Source of the DNA: an uncultured Veillonella sp.
GTDB taxonomy: Bacteria > Bacillota > Negativicutes > Veillonellales > Veillonellaceae
DNA: 8,209 nt
Reading direction: 5' to 3'
NCBI RefSeq assembly: GCF_905209685.1
Contig: NZ_CAJLUB010000083.1
Span: 1-8,209 of the forward strand
Positions 1 through 5,914 of the stretch are shown piece by piece (the stretch's first letter is position 1; every line of letters begins with the position of its first letter). Below the pieces are notes generated by a model, which worked only from the letters and a program-made list of their open reading frames with translations, was not told the DNA's origin and searched no databases. The position numbers and the translations under genes were made by a program.

Positions 1-365
1 AATTCGACGTTATCGTTACAACAAACTTGTTCGGCGATATCTTGTCTGACGAAGGTGCTGTTATTTCTGGTTCTATCGGGCTTTTACCATCTGCATCCAT
101 GGGTACTGGCACAGCGTTGTACGAGCCAATCCACGGTTCTGCACCAGATATTATGGGTCAAAACTTGGCGAACCCATTGGGCACCATCTTGTCCGCAGCT
201 ATGATGTGCCGTCACTCCCTTGATTTACCTCAAGTGGCTGACGCTATTGAAAAAGCTGTTGAACAAGTACTCGTTGATGGTTATCGCACAGGCGATATCT
301 ACCGCGAAGGGTTAAAACGCGTAGGTACCACAGAAATGGCGCAAGCCGTAATCGAACGTTTATAA
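1..365 (+). CDS. leuB: 3-isopropylmalate dehydrogenase, C-terminal part (5' end outside window)
   Basis: This is the last 120 codons of LeuB, the cytoplasmic NAD-dependent enzyme that oxidises and decarboxylates 3-isopropylmalate in leucine biosynthesis. The reading frame is open from base 3 and carries the family's C-terminal signature [12 protein letters not shown], whose two aspartates bind the Mg/Mn ion. [10 protein letters not shown] follows, then the NAD-binding loop [15 protein letters not shown]. The end of the protein is conventional (AQAVIERL) and stops at TAA. Close relatives such as tartrate or isocitrate dehydrogenases share the fold, but the HGSAPDI and [10 protein letters not shown] segments fit LeuB best. 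An ATG- or TTG-initiated ORF inside this stretch (from 27) is only part of the same frame, so the gene simply enters from the left edge. The next gene is separated by a terminator, which makes this the end of a likely leu operon. Confidence 0.95.
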   Translation, partial: FDVIVTTNLFGDILSDEGAVISGSIGLLPSASMGTGTALYEPIHGSAPDIMGQNLANPLGTILSAAMMCRHSLDLPQVADAIEKAVEQVLVDGYRTGDIYREGLKRVGTTEMAQAVIERL

Positions 366-396
366 TAGGTGCGATTGAGTGCGTACTTATGTATTG

Positions 397-426
397 AAGA
401 GAGGGTAGTAAGGCCCTCTCTTTTTT
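397..426 (+). terminator. Intrinsic terminator after leuB
   Basis: A 9-bp perfect stem (397-405 AAGAGAGGG pairing with 414-422) closes an 8-base loop. It runs straight into six T residues (421-426), two of which take part in the stem. It lies 31 bases after the leuB stop. Its T-run ends only 12 bases before the ATG of the following SMR gene, so it could also act as an attenuator for that gene. Confidence 0.88.
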
Positions 427-438
427 GTGGGAGGCGTT

Positions 439-768
439 ATGTTACCATATTTTTTACTAGCTTTATCTATAGGGCTTGAGTTATTTGCAACGACCATGTT
501 GAAAGCATCTGATGGTTTTACGCGGCCGTTACAGACTATTGCCTGCGTATGTGGCTATGTAGGATCTTTCTATACATTGACGCATGTACTGAAATATATT
601 CCACTCAGTGTTACCTATGCTACCTGGTCTGGCGTAGGCCTCGTGGTGACAGCACTCATTTCTGTCTTTATCTTTAGTGAGGGCTATAATATGTACACCA
701 TTTTTGGGATAGGTCTTATTGTAGTTGGTGTTGTCATCCTTAACTTGTGGGGAAATGTAGGTCACTAA
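439..768 (+). CDS. SMR-family multidrug/quaternary-ammonium exporter
   Basis: The 109-residue product is a four-helix inner-membrane protein of the small multidrug resistance family. These proteins work as antiparallel dimers that exchange protons for cationic, lipophilic compounds. With the ATG at 439 the numbering matches EmrE exactly: Glu14 is the essential proton/substrate carboxylate, and Tyr60 and Trp63 fall in YATWSGVG, the dimer-lining motif. The loop MLKASDGFT and the segment SVTYATWSGVGLVVTALISVFIF resemble EmrE and staphylococcal QacC more than SugE/Gdx guanidinium exporters, so a Qac-type drug or quaternary-ammonium exporter is the better guess; the natural substrate cannot be read from sequence. 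A GTG at 427 is in frame, but GGGAGG at 429-434 sits correctly for the ATG, which also gives the family length. No promoter is visible between the leuB terminator and the start. Confidence 0.93.
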   Translation: MLPYFLLALSIGLELFATTMLKASDGFTRPLQTIACVCGYVGSFYTLTHVLKYIPLSVTYATWSGVGLVVTALISVFIFSEGYNMYTIFGIGLIVVGVVILNLWGNVGH

Positions 769-868
769 TCTATAAGTCTGTTAACATAGCCATTAATTAG
801 ATCGGTCTTATATTATAATTACCATAATCATATTGTTAGATGAGAGAAGAGCTAATAAGGAGGCCTTT

Positions 869-1408
869 ATGAATTCTTCCATGTATCGAAATTTAACCAT
901 TACTGCGTTGTTGATGGCATTAGCCATCATGATTCCTATTATGATGCCTCTGAAAGTTGTCATTCCACCGGCTTCGTATACACTAGCGAGTCACGTGCCT
1001 ATATTCCTAGCCATGTTCTTGTCCCGTAAGATGGCTGCTTGTGTTGTTATCGGCTCTACGCTAGGTTTCTTTGTAGCTGGCTTCCCTATCGTTATCGTTA
1101 TGCGCGCTGCATCTCATATCATCTTTGCCTTGATGGGGGCTTATTATATAAAACATCATCCAGGTGTATTAACAGGGGCCTTATCCTTTGCTGCTTTCAA
1201 CTTTGCTTGTGCTATCGTTCACGCCATCGGTGAAGTGCTTGCGTGTCTATTATTCTATACGACAACTACGATACCGAATATCGATCTAATTTATGTCGTA
1301 TTCGTTCTAGTAGGCGGCGGTACTATCGTTCATAGCATGGTTGATGGATATATTGCGTTATATATCTATAAAGCAATTCCAGGATTATCTAAGCCTGAGA
1401 ATAAATAA
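869..1408 (+). CDS. Predicted ECF-transporter S component (possibly niacin, NiaX-like)
   Basis: A 179-residue, very hydrophobic protein with about six membrane segments (roughly residues 8-27, 38-52, 55-76, 80-95, 103-131 and 139-168). Size and topology fit the substrate-binding S subunits of energy-coupling factor vitamin transporters, which share an EcfA/A'/T module encoded elsewhere. The segments PASYTLASHVPIFLAMF and LGFFVAGFPIVIVMRAASHIIFALMGAYYI resemble what I recall of NiaX-type niacin S components. That is recall, not a search, so the substrate is tentative and no symbol is given. The ATG at 869 is chosen because AAGGAGG (857-863) lies five bases upstream; an in-frame TTG at 833 would add 12 residues of polar sequence (LDERRANKEAF) and has no ribosome binding site. 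It sits alone, 100 bases after the SMR gene, and is followed by a hairpin and a terminator. Confidence 0.72.
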   Translation: MNSSMYRNLTITALLMALAIMIPIMMPLKVVIPPASYTLASHVPIFLAMFLSRKMAACVVIGSTLGFFVAGFPIVIVMRAASHIIFALMGAYYIKHHPGVLTGALSFAAFNFACAIVHAIGEVLACLLFYTTTTIPNIDLIYVVFVLVGGGTIVHSMVDGYIALYIYKAIPGLSKPENK

Positions 1409-1415
1409 TAGGACG

Positions 1416-1442
1416 TTATCCTAGCTTATCTAAGCTAGATAA
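1416..1442. repeat. Short stem-loop after the ECF gene
   Basis: CTAGCTT (1421-1427) pairs with AAGCTAG (1432-1438) around a 4-base loop. With C1420 bulged out, four more pairs extend the stem (1416-1419 with 1439-1442). No T-run follows, so this is not a terminator by itself. It may protect the 3' end of the transcript or belong to the terminator region just downstream. Confidence 0.5.
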
Positions 1443-1476
1443 TAAACAACCTGCTATTAAAACTGCATATGCTCGT

Positions 1477-1541
1477 AACCACTCATGGGAAATTTATTGT
1501 ACGCTAATGTATAGAATTTGATTACCCATGAGTGGTTTTTT
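1477..1541 (+). terminator. Long-loop intrinsic terminator after the ECF gene
   Basis: A 13-bp perfect stem, AACCACTCATGGG (1477-1489) with its complement at 1525-1537, is followed by a T-run to 1541. The 35-base loop is long for an intrinsic terminator. AAATT (1490-1494) can pair with AATTT (1515-1519), which would extend the helix past a 5-base bulge. It is most likely the terminator of the ECF gene; a small structured RNA is an alternative. Confidence 0.75.
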
Positions 1542-1555
1542 AGAATAATTATCAA

Positions 1556-1571
1556 ATCTGTACCTACAGAT
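1556..1571. repeat. 16-bp palindrome
   Basis: ATCTGTA-CC-TACAGAT is a perfect 7-2-7 inverted repeat in the spacer between the ECF terminator and the flavodiiron gene. It is too tight for a good RNA hairpin, so it may be a protein-binding site. No regulator family can be named. Confidence 0.35.
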
Positions 1572-1577
1572 ACAGAC

Positions 1578-1615
1578 TTAACTATGCGATATGGTTATAA
1601 TAAAACCATAGTTAA
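1578..1615. repeat. Imperfect inverted repeat in fprA upstream region
   Basis: TTAACTA (1578-1584) pairs with TAGTTAA (1609-1615). Inside it, TGGTT (1592-1596) pairs with AACCA (1604-1608), leaving a 7-base bulge on the left. No T-run follows. It lies more than 100 bases before the flavodiiron start and could be an upstream regulatory site or a leader hairpin. Confidence 0.35.
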
Positions 1616-1636
1616 TGACCGAGTTGTGATATATGC

Positions 1637-1660
1637 ATAGGTACATAGATAGGTACATAT
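1637..1660 (+). repeat. Two tandem 12-bp repeats upstream of the flavodiiron gene
   Basis: ATAGGTACATAG (1637-1648) is immediately followed by ATAGGTACATAT (1649-1660), matching at 11 of 12 positions. A degenerate third copy, ATAGG-cc-GTACAT, occurs at 1674-1686. The 12-bp period is close to one helical turn, which fits binding sites on one DNA face. Simple slippage is equally possible. Confidence 0.5.
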
Positions 1661-1694
1661 ACACAGATGCCACATAGGCCGTACATATTGTTAA

Positions 1695-1713
1695 TTGTGA
1701 AAGACTTTCACAA
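1695..1713. promoter_or_regulatory. 19-bp perfect palindrome, candidate operator of the flavodiiron gene
   Basis: TTGTGAAAG-A-CTTTCACAA is a perfect 9-1-9 inverted repeat. It ends seven bases before the ribosome binding site and 17 bases before the ATG. Such a tight, symmetric site at a promoter or start usually marks a dimeric regulator. The TTGTGAA/TTCACAA half-sites recall Rex (NADH-sensing) sites, but Rex sites normally have a 4-base centre and here it is 5. The 9-1-9 odd geometry matches Fur/PerR-type boxes, but the bases are not the usual AT-rich ones. CRP/FNR-type sites also differ in spacing. No convincing -35/-10 pair could be placed upstream. Confidence 0.6.
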
Positions 1714-1730
1714 GAATTATGGAGGTTATT

Positions 1731-2918
1731 ATGAGAAAGCATATAAAAAATAACGTATCTTGGGTTGGTAAAATTGATTGGGAATTGCAAGAATTTCACG
1801 GTTCTGATTACAGCATTAATAATGGATCTAGCCAAAACGCGTACTTGATTGAAGAGGAAAAAACCGTCCTCATCGATACCGTATGGAAACCTCATTCTTC
1901 AGAGTTTATAGATAATTTGGAATCTGAAATTGATCTAAACAAGATTGATTTCATCGTATGTAATCACGGCGAAGTCGATCACAGCGGTTCCTTGCCAGCG
2001 TTGATGGAAAAAATCCCTAATACGCCGATTTACTGCACAGAAAATGCCGTTAAGTCCTTGGTTGGTCAATATCATCATCCAGAATGGAATTTTAAAACTG
2101 TGAAGACAGGTGATTCTGTAGATATTGGCAACGGTAAATCTTTGGTATTCGTAGAAATGCGCATGCTCCATTGGCCTGATTCCATGGCAACGTACATGAC
2201 TGGCGATAACATTTTGTTTTCCAATGATGCATTCGGTCAACACTTTGCGGTAGAAGAATTGTGGGCAGATAAGGCCGATCAATGTCGTCTATGGGCAGAG
2301 GCGATGAAATATTACGCCAATATTTTGAATCCATTCTCTCCATTGGTAAAAGCTAAGGTTGAAGAAATTCAAAAGCTCAACTTACCAATTGATATTATTG
2401 CTACTAGCCATGGTGCAATTTGGCGTGAAAACCCATTGCAAATCGTAGAGAAATACTATGAGTGGTCTCAAGCATACCAAGAAGACCAAATTACAGTCGT
2501 ATATGACACTATGTGGGATGGTACAAAGAAATTAGCCCATAAAATTGCTGATGAGATTGCTAAACAATCTCCTGATACACGGGTTAAGATCTTTAATATC
2601 AGTAAAACAAATAAAAACGACATTATGACAGAAGTATTCAAATCAAAAGCAATTGCCGTTGGTTCTCCGACAGTAGGGAATAGTGTTATCTCTTCTGTAG
2701 CTGGTTGGCTCGACTTTTTGCGTGAATTGAAGTTTAAAAATAAAAAGGCTGCCGTATTTGGTACCTACGGTTGGTCTGGTGAATCTACGAAGGTACTTCG
2801 TGAAGAATTAACTAAATATGGTTTCTCCGTGGTGGAACCTGAAATTAAATGTAACTGGAACCCAGATGCAGATGATTTTGGCAAAGCAGAAGAACTTGTA
2901 AAAGCCTTGTTGGCTTAA
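1731..2918 (+). CDS. fprA: Class A flavodiiron protein (O2/NO reductase)
   Basis: This 395-residue cytoplasmic protein is a flavodiiron protein (A-type flavoprotein), which reduces O2 to water and/or NO to N2O at a diiron site using electrons relayed through FMN. The N-terminal metallo-beta-lactamase domain (about 1-250) holds the ligand set: His79, Glu81, Asp83 and His84 in NHGEVDH, His147 (RMLHWPD), Asp166 (SNDAFGQH) and His227 (TSHGAIW). The flavodoxin domain (about 254-395) has the FMN-phosphate loop YDTMWDGT and the segments SPTVGNS and GTYGWSGES. There is no rubredoxin or flavin-reductase extension, so a separate rubredoxin or similar donor is needed and none is encoded here. Two in-frame ATGs exist (1719 and 1731); GGAGG at 1721-1725 is correctly spaced for the second. 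An anaerobe would use it for oxygen or NO tolerance. Preference for O2 or NO cannot be read from these residues. The gene is monocistronic, with a palindromic operator candidate upstream and its own terminator. Confidence 0.95.
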   Translation: MRKHIKNNVSWVGKIDWELQEFHGSDYSINNGSSQNAYLIEEEKTVLIDTVWKPHSSEFIDNLESEIDLNKIDFIVCNHGEVDHSGSLPALMEKIPNTPIYCTENAVKSLVGQYHHPEWNFKTVKTGDSVDIGNGKSLVFVEMRMLHWPDSMATYMTGDNILFSNDAFGQHFAVEELWADKADQCRLWAEAMKYYANILNPFSPLVKAKVEEIQKLNLPIDIIATSHGAIWRENPLQIVEKYYEWSQAYQEDQITVVYDTMWDGTKKLAHKIADEIAKQSPDTRVKIFNISKTNKNDIMTEVFKSKAIAVGSPTVGNSVISSVAGWLDFLRELKFKNKKAAVFGTYGWSGESTKVLREELTKYGFSVVEPEIKCNWNPDADDFGKAEELVKALLA

Positions 2919-2923
2919 TATAT

Positions 2924-2961
2924 AAAAAGCTCCTAACGTTTATGTAACGTAGGAGCTTTTT
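2924..2961. terminator. Terminator after fprA, possibly bidirectional
   Basis: AAAAAGCTCCT (2924-2934) pairs with AGGAGCTTTTT (2951-2961). After a single bulged A the stem continues with ACGTT/AACGT around the 5-base loop TATGT. The T-run on the right and the A-run on the left mean it could stop transcription in both directions. Confidence 0.9.
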
Positions 2962-3297
2962 GGTATTTATGATAGCTATGGAAAGAATATGGATGCTGTA
3001 TATATAGATTAAGCCTTGTTTTGTAAACTTATGCGAATATTTTGGGTGATATATGTATACTTATTAACTTATTTAAGTAGATGTAGAATACTATTAAGAA
3101 TAAATATAAAATTATTATAAAATTCAGAAAAATGATTAATTATTCTCTTATTAGAATTTCAGAAAGAGTTCATGAAGTTAATATGAATAAGGACTGATAG
3201 GCTATTTGAAATATTTATAAAACTTATTAAAGCGACGATTATTTATAAGTTATACAAAATATATTCTGTAGAATCCTTAAAAAGCTGTGACTTTTCT

Positions 3298-3322
3298 TAC
3301 TCATCATTAAAAATGATGAGTA
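3298..3322. repeat. 25-bp palindrome in the adhesin upstream region
   Basis: TACTCATCATT (3298-3308) and AATGATGAGTA (3312-3322) are perfect complements around AAA. No T-run follows on either strand, so it is not an intrinsic terminator. It lies about 85 bases upstream of the proposed -35 box of the adhesin gene and may be an operator or a cruciform-prone site. Confidence 0.5.
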
Positions 3323-3407
3323 TATTGATACAACAAAGAATGCCAGTAATCATGCTATTTTTTGGAATTATGAAGAGTTATTAATGAACTTTATATGGGA
3401 AAAAGGC

Positions 3408-3436
3408 TTGTTTATATCGTAAAACTTTGATATGCT
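3408..3436 (+). promoter_or_regulatory. Candidate promoter of the adhesin gene
   Basis: TTGTTT (3408-3413) as -35, a 17-base spacer, and TATGCT (3431-3436) as -10 preceded by the extended-10 motif TG-A. Each hexamer is imperfect (3/6 and 4/6), but spacing and the extended element are good. It predicts a start near 3443 and a leader of about 160 bases. Confidence 0.4.
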
Positions 3437-3478
3437 ATGCGGGTAATCAACAATATAAATTTTTCTTAAATTGAATCG

Positions 3479-3513
3479 AATATATTTCTTATGTGAGACG
3501 TGAGAAGTATATT
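3479..3513 (+). other. Hairpin in the predicted 5' leader of the adhesin mRNA
   Basis: AATATATTTCTTA (3479-3491) pairs with TGAGAAGTATATT (3501-3513) over 13 positions, including two G-U wobbles, with a 9-base loop. A purine-rich stretch follows (GAGGAGAGAGGCGG, about 3524-3537). If transcription starts near 3443 this is part of a structured leader. I could not match it to a known riboswitch class. Confidence 0.4.
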
Positions 3514-3602
3514 TTATCAGCCCGAGGAGAGAGGCGGAACTTAGAGAGGTTGAAAAATTGTATTGTGTTTGGTTAAGAATTTTAATTTAGTGAGGGTGTA
3601 AG

Positions 3603-5570
3603 ATGAGAGAAAACAAACATTCCAAAAAATTAGCGTTTGCTGTATTGGCTGCTGCTGCAGCTGTAGGTGCTACTGTTGCTCCTGTAAGTGCAGCAACACC
3701 TGTATCTACAGCAGATGGTTTTATTTTTGCAGCCGTAGGTGATCAAGCTGGTCAAACCCCAGATACTACACATAATAGTATTTCTTATGGTACTGTTGCA
3801 AATGGTACAGCTACTAGCATCGCTGTAGGTCAAGGTAATACAATTACAAGCGCTAATGGTTCTAGCAGTGCATACGGTAACCAAAACTCCATTAATGGTA
3901 ACCAAGCTAATGCTTTCGGTGATGGCAATACTGTAACAGGTGCATTTGCACAAGCTTTCGGTGATAGCAACGTAATTAACGGTACAAATGCTATCGGTTA
4001 TGGTTATAACAATACTGTAGCTGGTACAACTACAAACTACCGCGATCGTACTTTCGATAATGAACCTGATTCTGCTACACTTCAAACTGGTTCTTGGAAC
4101 AGCAATTCTGTAGCTATCGGTTCTAAAAACACTGCATTAGGTAGCTCTGCATTGGCAGTAGGTAACGAAGCAAAAGCTAAAATGAGCGAAACAATCGCTA
4201 TCGGTCACGAAGCTCAAGCTGACAAAACTTGGGGCATTGCAATCGGTACTCGTGCAACAGCTTCCGATGTACGTTCTTTAGCTCTTGGTCACCAAGCAAA
4301 ATCTACTGGTTACAAAGCTAATGCTATCGGTGCTGATGCTACAGCTAATGGCAACCATGCTAATGCAATTGGTTCCTCTGCAACAGCAACTGGCGATCAT
4401 GCACAAGCATTCGGTGCTGGTGCACAAGCAACAGGCGTACGTACTAACGTATTCGGTTCTGATGCAGCTGCAACTGCTGACTACAGTATTGCAATCGGTA
4501 ACAAAGCTAATGCTTCCACTGCAAACTCCATTGCATTAGGTGCTAACTCTACTACTCGTTCTGCTACTAACGTAACTAACGCAACAGTAGCTGGTCATAC
4601 ATATGGTGGCTTCGCAGGCACTAGCCCTGTAGGCTCTGTATCCGTTGGTAAAGCTGGTGAAGAACGTCAAATTCACAACGTAGCAGCTGGTAAAATTTCC
4701 GCTGACTCCACAGATGCTGTAAACGGTAGCCAATTGTACTCCGTAGCAAATGATTTGCAAACTCAAATCAACAACTCCACACCAGGTCAAATCAACAATA
4801 ATATTACTAACTTGAACAACCGAGTTGGCAATGTTGAAAAACGCGTAAATAAAGTAGGTGCAGGTTCTGCTGCATTGGCTGCATTGCATCCATTGGATTT
4901 CAACCCAGATGACAAATGGACAATCGCTGCTGGTTATGGTCACTACCACAATGCTAACTCCGCTGCATTGGGCGCTTTCTACCGTCCTAACGAAGACACA
5001 ATGTTCTCCGTTGGTGGTACTGTAGGTACTGGCGAATCTCAATTGAACGCTGGCGTATCCATTCGTCTTGGTAAACGTTCCCCTGAGTCCCGCTCTCGCG
5101 TAGCTATGGGCCGTGAAATTGCTGAATTGAATGCACGTCTTCAAGATATGGAAAATAAATATAACAACTTGTTACAAATCTTGACTCCACATGCAATTGA
5201 TCCTAGCAAAACTGCTGAATTCCCAGACGTTCCTCGTAACCACTGGGCTTACCAATACATTAGCCAATTGGCTGGTAATGGTATCCTTGTTGGCTATCCT
5301 GATGGCACATTCAAAGGCGACGTTAAGATGACTCGTTACGAATTCGCTACTATGTTGTACCGTGCACTTCAAAATGGTGCTCCTATCGATGACAACATGA
5401 AACGTGCTATGAACGAATTTGGTCCTGAATTACAAAATATTCGTCTTAACCACTTCCGTGTGGATCGTATTTCTGGTGCTGACAACGATCGTCATAAAAC
5501 AGAACGTGTTCGCGTTAACAACGAACCTAAAACTCAACGCGACGTATACGGTTCCCGTATTAACCAATAA
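3603..5570 (+). CDS. Trimeric autotransporter adhesin (YadA-like) with C-terminal SLH domain
   Basis: A 655-residue surface protein with a signal peptide (about 1-30; basic MRENKHSKK, alanine-rich core, cleavage near PVSA-A). The YadA-type head (about 70-320) is built of repeats centred on xxAIG/xxALG; from Gly173 to Gly313 the glycine recurs exactly every 14 residues, eleven copies, after a 41-residue interruption at 133-172. The neck (344-383) carries [28 protein letters not shown] residues typical of these adhesins. A very short stalk (384-416) leads to the YadA membrane anchor (417-491, [26 protein letters not shown] to [10 protein letters not shown]), which forms the outer-membrane barrel as a trimer. 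Normally the protein ends there. This one continues with a coiled coil (about 503-527), one SLH domain (540-590; FPDV, W548, GYPDGTF, TRYEF) and a basic tail (612-655). SLH domains of Negativicutes bind modified peptidoglycan, so the extension is probably periplasmic and ties the adhesin to the cell wall. GAGGG at 3592-3596 supports the ATG. Confidence 0.93.
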   Translation: MRENKHSKKLAFAVLAAAAAVGATVAPVSAATPVSTADGFIFAAVGDQAGQTPDTTHNSISYGTVANGTATSIAVGQGNTITSANGSSSAYGNQNSINGNQANAFGDGNTVTGAFAQAFGDSNVINGTNAIGYGYNNTVAGTTTNYRDRTFDNEPDSATLQTGSWNSNSVAIGSKNTALGSSALAVGNEAKAKMSETIAIGHEAQADKTWGIAIGTRATASDVRSLALGHQAKSTGYKANAIGADATANGNHANAIGSSATATGDHAQAFGAGAQATGVRTNVFGSDAAATADYSIAIGNKANASTANSIALGANSTTRSATNVTNATVAGHTYGGFAGTSPVGSVSVGKAGEERQIHNVAAGKISADSTDAVNGSQLYSVANDLQTQINNSTPGQINNNITNLNNRVGNVEKRVNKVGAGSAALAALHPLDFNPDDKWTIAAGYGHYHNANSAALGAFYRPNEDTMFSVGGTVGTGESQLNAGVSIRLGKRSPESRSRVAMGREIAELNARLQDMENKYNNLLQILTPHAIDPSKTAEFPDVPRNHWAYQYISQLAGNGILVGYPDGTFKGDVKMTRYEFATMLYRALQNGAPIDDNMKRAMNEFGPELQNIRLNHFRVDRISGADNDRHKTERVRVNNEPKTQRDVYGSRINQ

Positions 5571-5593
5571 TACGTTGATAACAACTTCCCCTC

Positions 5594-5609
5594 GAGCTTG
5601 TGAAAGCTC
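5594..5609 (+). repeat. Small hairpin before the adhesin terminator
   Basis: GAGCTT (5594-5599) pairs with AAGCTC (5604-5609) around GTGA. It directly abuts the terminator stem at 5610 and probably forms a tandem 3'-end structure with it. Confidence 0.5.
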
Positions 5610-5648
5610 AAAAACAGGATGTATCCCAGTGATACATCCTGTTTTTTT
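5610..5648. terminator. Strong terminator after the adhesin gene
   Basis: A 16-bp perfect stem (5610-5625 AAAAACAGGATGTATC with 5631-5646) closes the 5-base loop CCAGT and ends in seven T residues (5642-5648). The A-run on the left arm makes it potentially bidirectional. Confidence 0.95.
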
Positions 5649-5745
5649 ATGCTTATATAGAATTGATATATTAACCCTGAAATATAAATAGTGAAATTAA
5701 TATTTATACATCTTATGTATGTTGGATAACTTTTATAATAGATAA

Positions 5746-5757
5746 AATACTAGTATT
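5746..5757. repeat. 12-bp palindrome in the acetyltransferase upstream region
   Basis: AATACTAGTATT is a perfect 12-bp palindrome, about 65 bases upstream of the promoter for the acetyltransferase. In such AT-rich DNA this could be chance. Confidence 0.25.
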
Positions 5758-5822
5758 ACGATATATCATTCTATGTTTTCTTATTGGGTATAAAAACTTC
5801 ATATAATATTTATGTAAAAATC

Positions 5823-5851
5823 TTGAAAGTAAATATATATAGGTGTATAAT
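5823..5851 (+). promoter_or_regulatory. Near-consensus sigma-A promoter of the acetyltransferase gene
   Basis: TTGAAA (5823-5828, 5/6) and TATAAT (5846-5851, 6/6) are separated by exactly 17 bases. This predicts a start near 5858 and a leader of about 57 bases before the ATG at 5915. Confidence 0.8.
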
Positions 5852-5914
5852 AACGTTCATAAGTAATAAATATACATAGTTTATGAATAAAAATATAGAT
5901 ATGAGGGAAAGACC

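Larger units (their letters stand above)
2962..3602. other. 641-base AT-rich gene-free region upstream of the adhesin
   Basis: No ORF with a believable ribosome binding site is present on either strand; the longest starts give only a few codons. The stretch is strongly AT-rich, more so than the flanking genes. It contains a 25-bp palindrome (3298-3322), a candidate promoter (3408-3436) and a transcribed-leader hairpin (3479-3513), listed separately. AATTCAGAAA (3122-3131) and AATTTCAGAAA (3155-3165) form a short direct repeat. The rest (about 2962-3290) shows nothing I can name. Long regulatory regions are common ahead of surface adhesin genes. Confidence 0.6.

Noticed and set aside
366..438. 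Guanidine riboswitch ahead of the SMR gene
   Set aside because: The leader is too short and lacks the conserved ykkC or mini-ykkC motifs, and the exporter resembles the Qac rather than the Gdx subtype.
833..868. TTG start 12 codons upstream for the ECF subunit
   Set aside because: There is no ribosome binding site before it, while a consensus AAGGAGG is placed five bases before the ATG at 869.
1578..2343. Minus-strand ORFs 1578-1895, 1935-2282 and 2092-2343
   Set aside because: They lie largely opposite the clear flavodiiron gene, have no recognisable product and no ribosome binding site.
3340..3384. A 14-codon ORF (MPVIMLFFGIMKSY) in the adhesin upstream region
   Set aside because: No ribosome binding site precedes it and an ORF of this length is expected by chance.
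4098..4563. CRISPR-like array suggested by regular 42-bp spacing
   Set aside because: The periodicity is in a coding frame and reflects 14-residue head repeats; DNA copies are not identical and there are no unique spacers.
3630..5372. Long minus-strand ORFs opposite the adhesin (3630-4085, 4536-5144, 5172-5372) and a + frame ORF at 4285-4539
   Set aside because: They arise from the biased, repetitive codons of the adhesin. Their translations are rich in Cys, Ser, Thr and Ile or Leu, Met and Gln without domain features, and none has a ribosome binding site.
5570..5602. Frameshift or gene fusion between the adhesin barrel and SLH part
   Set aside because: The frame is continuous from 3603 to 5570 with uniform codon use and a sensible linker and coiled coil, so it reads as one intact gene.
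5419..5691. A + frame ORF of 90 codons overlapping the adhesin 3' end and its terminator
   Set aside because: It is a frame shadow of the adhesin tail, runs through a strong terminator hairpin, and its translation looks random.
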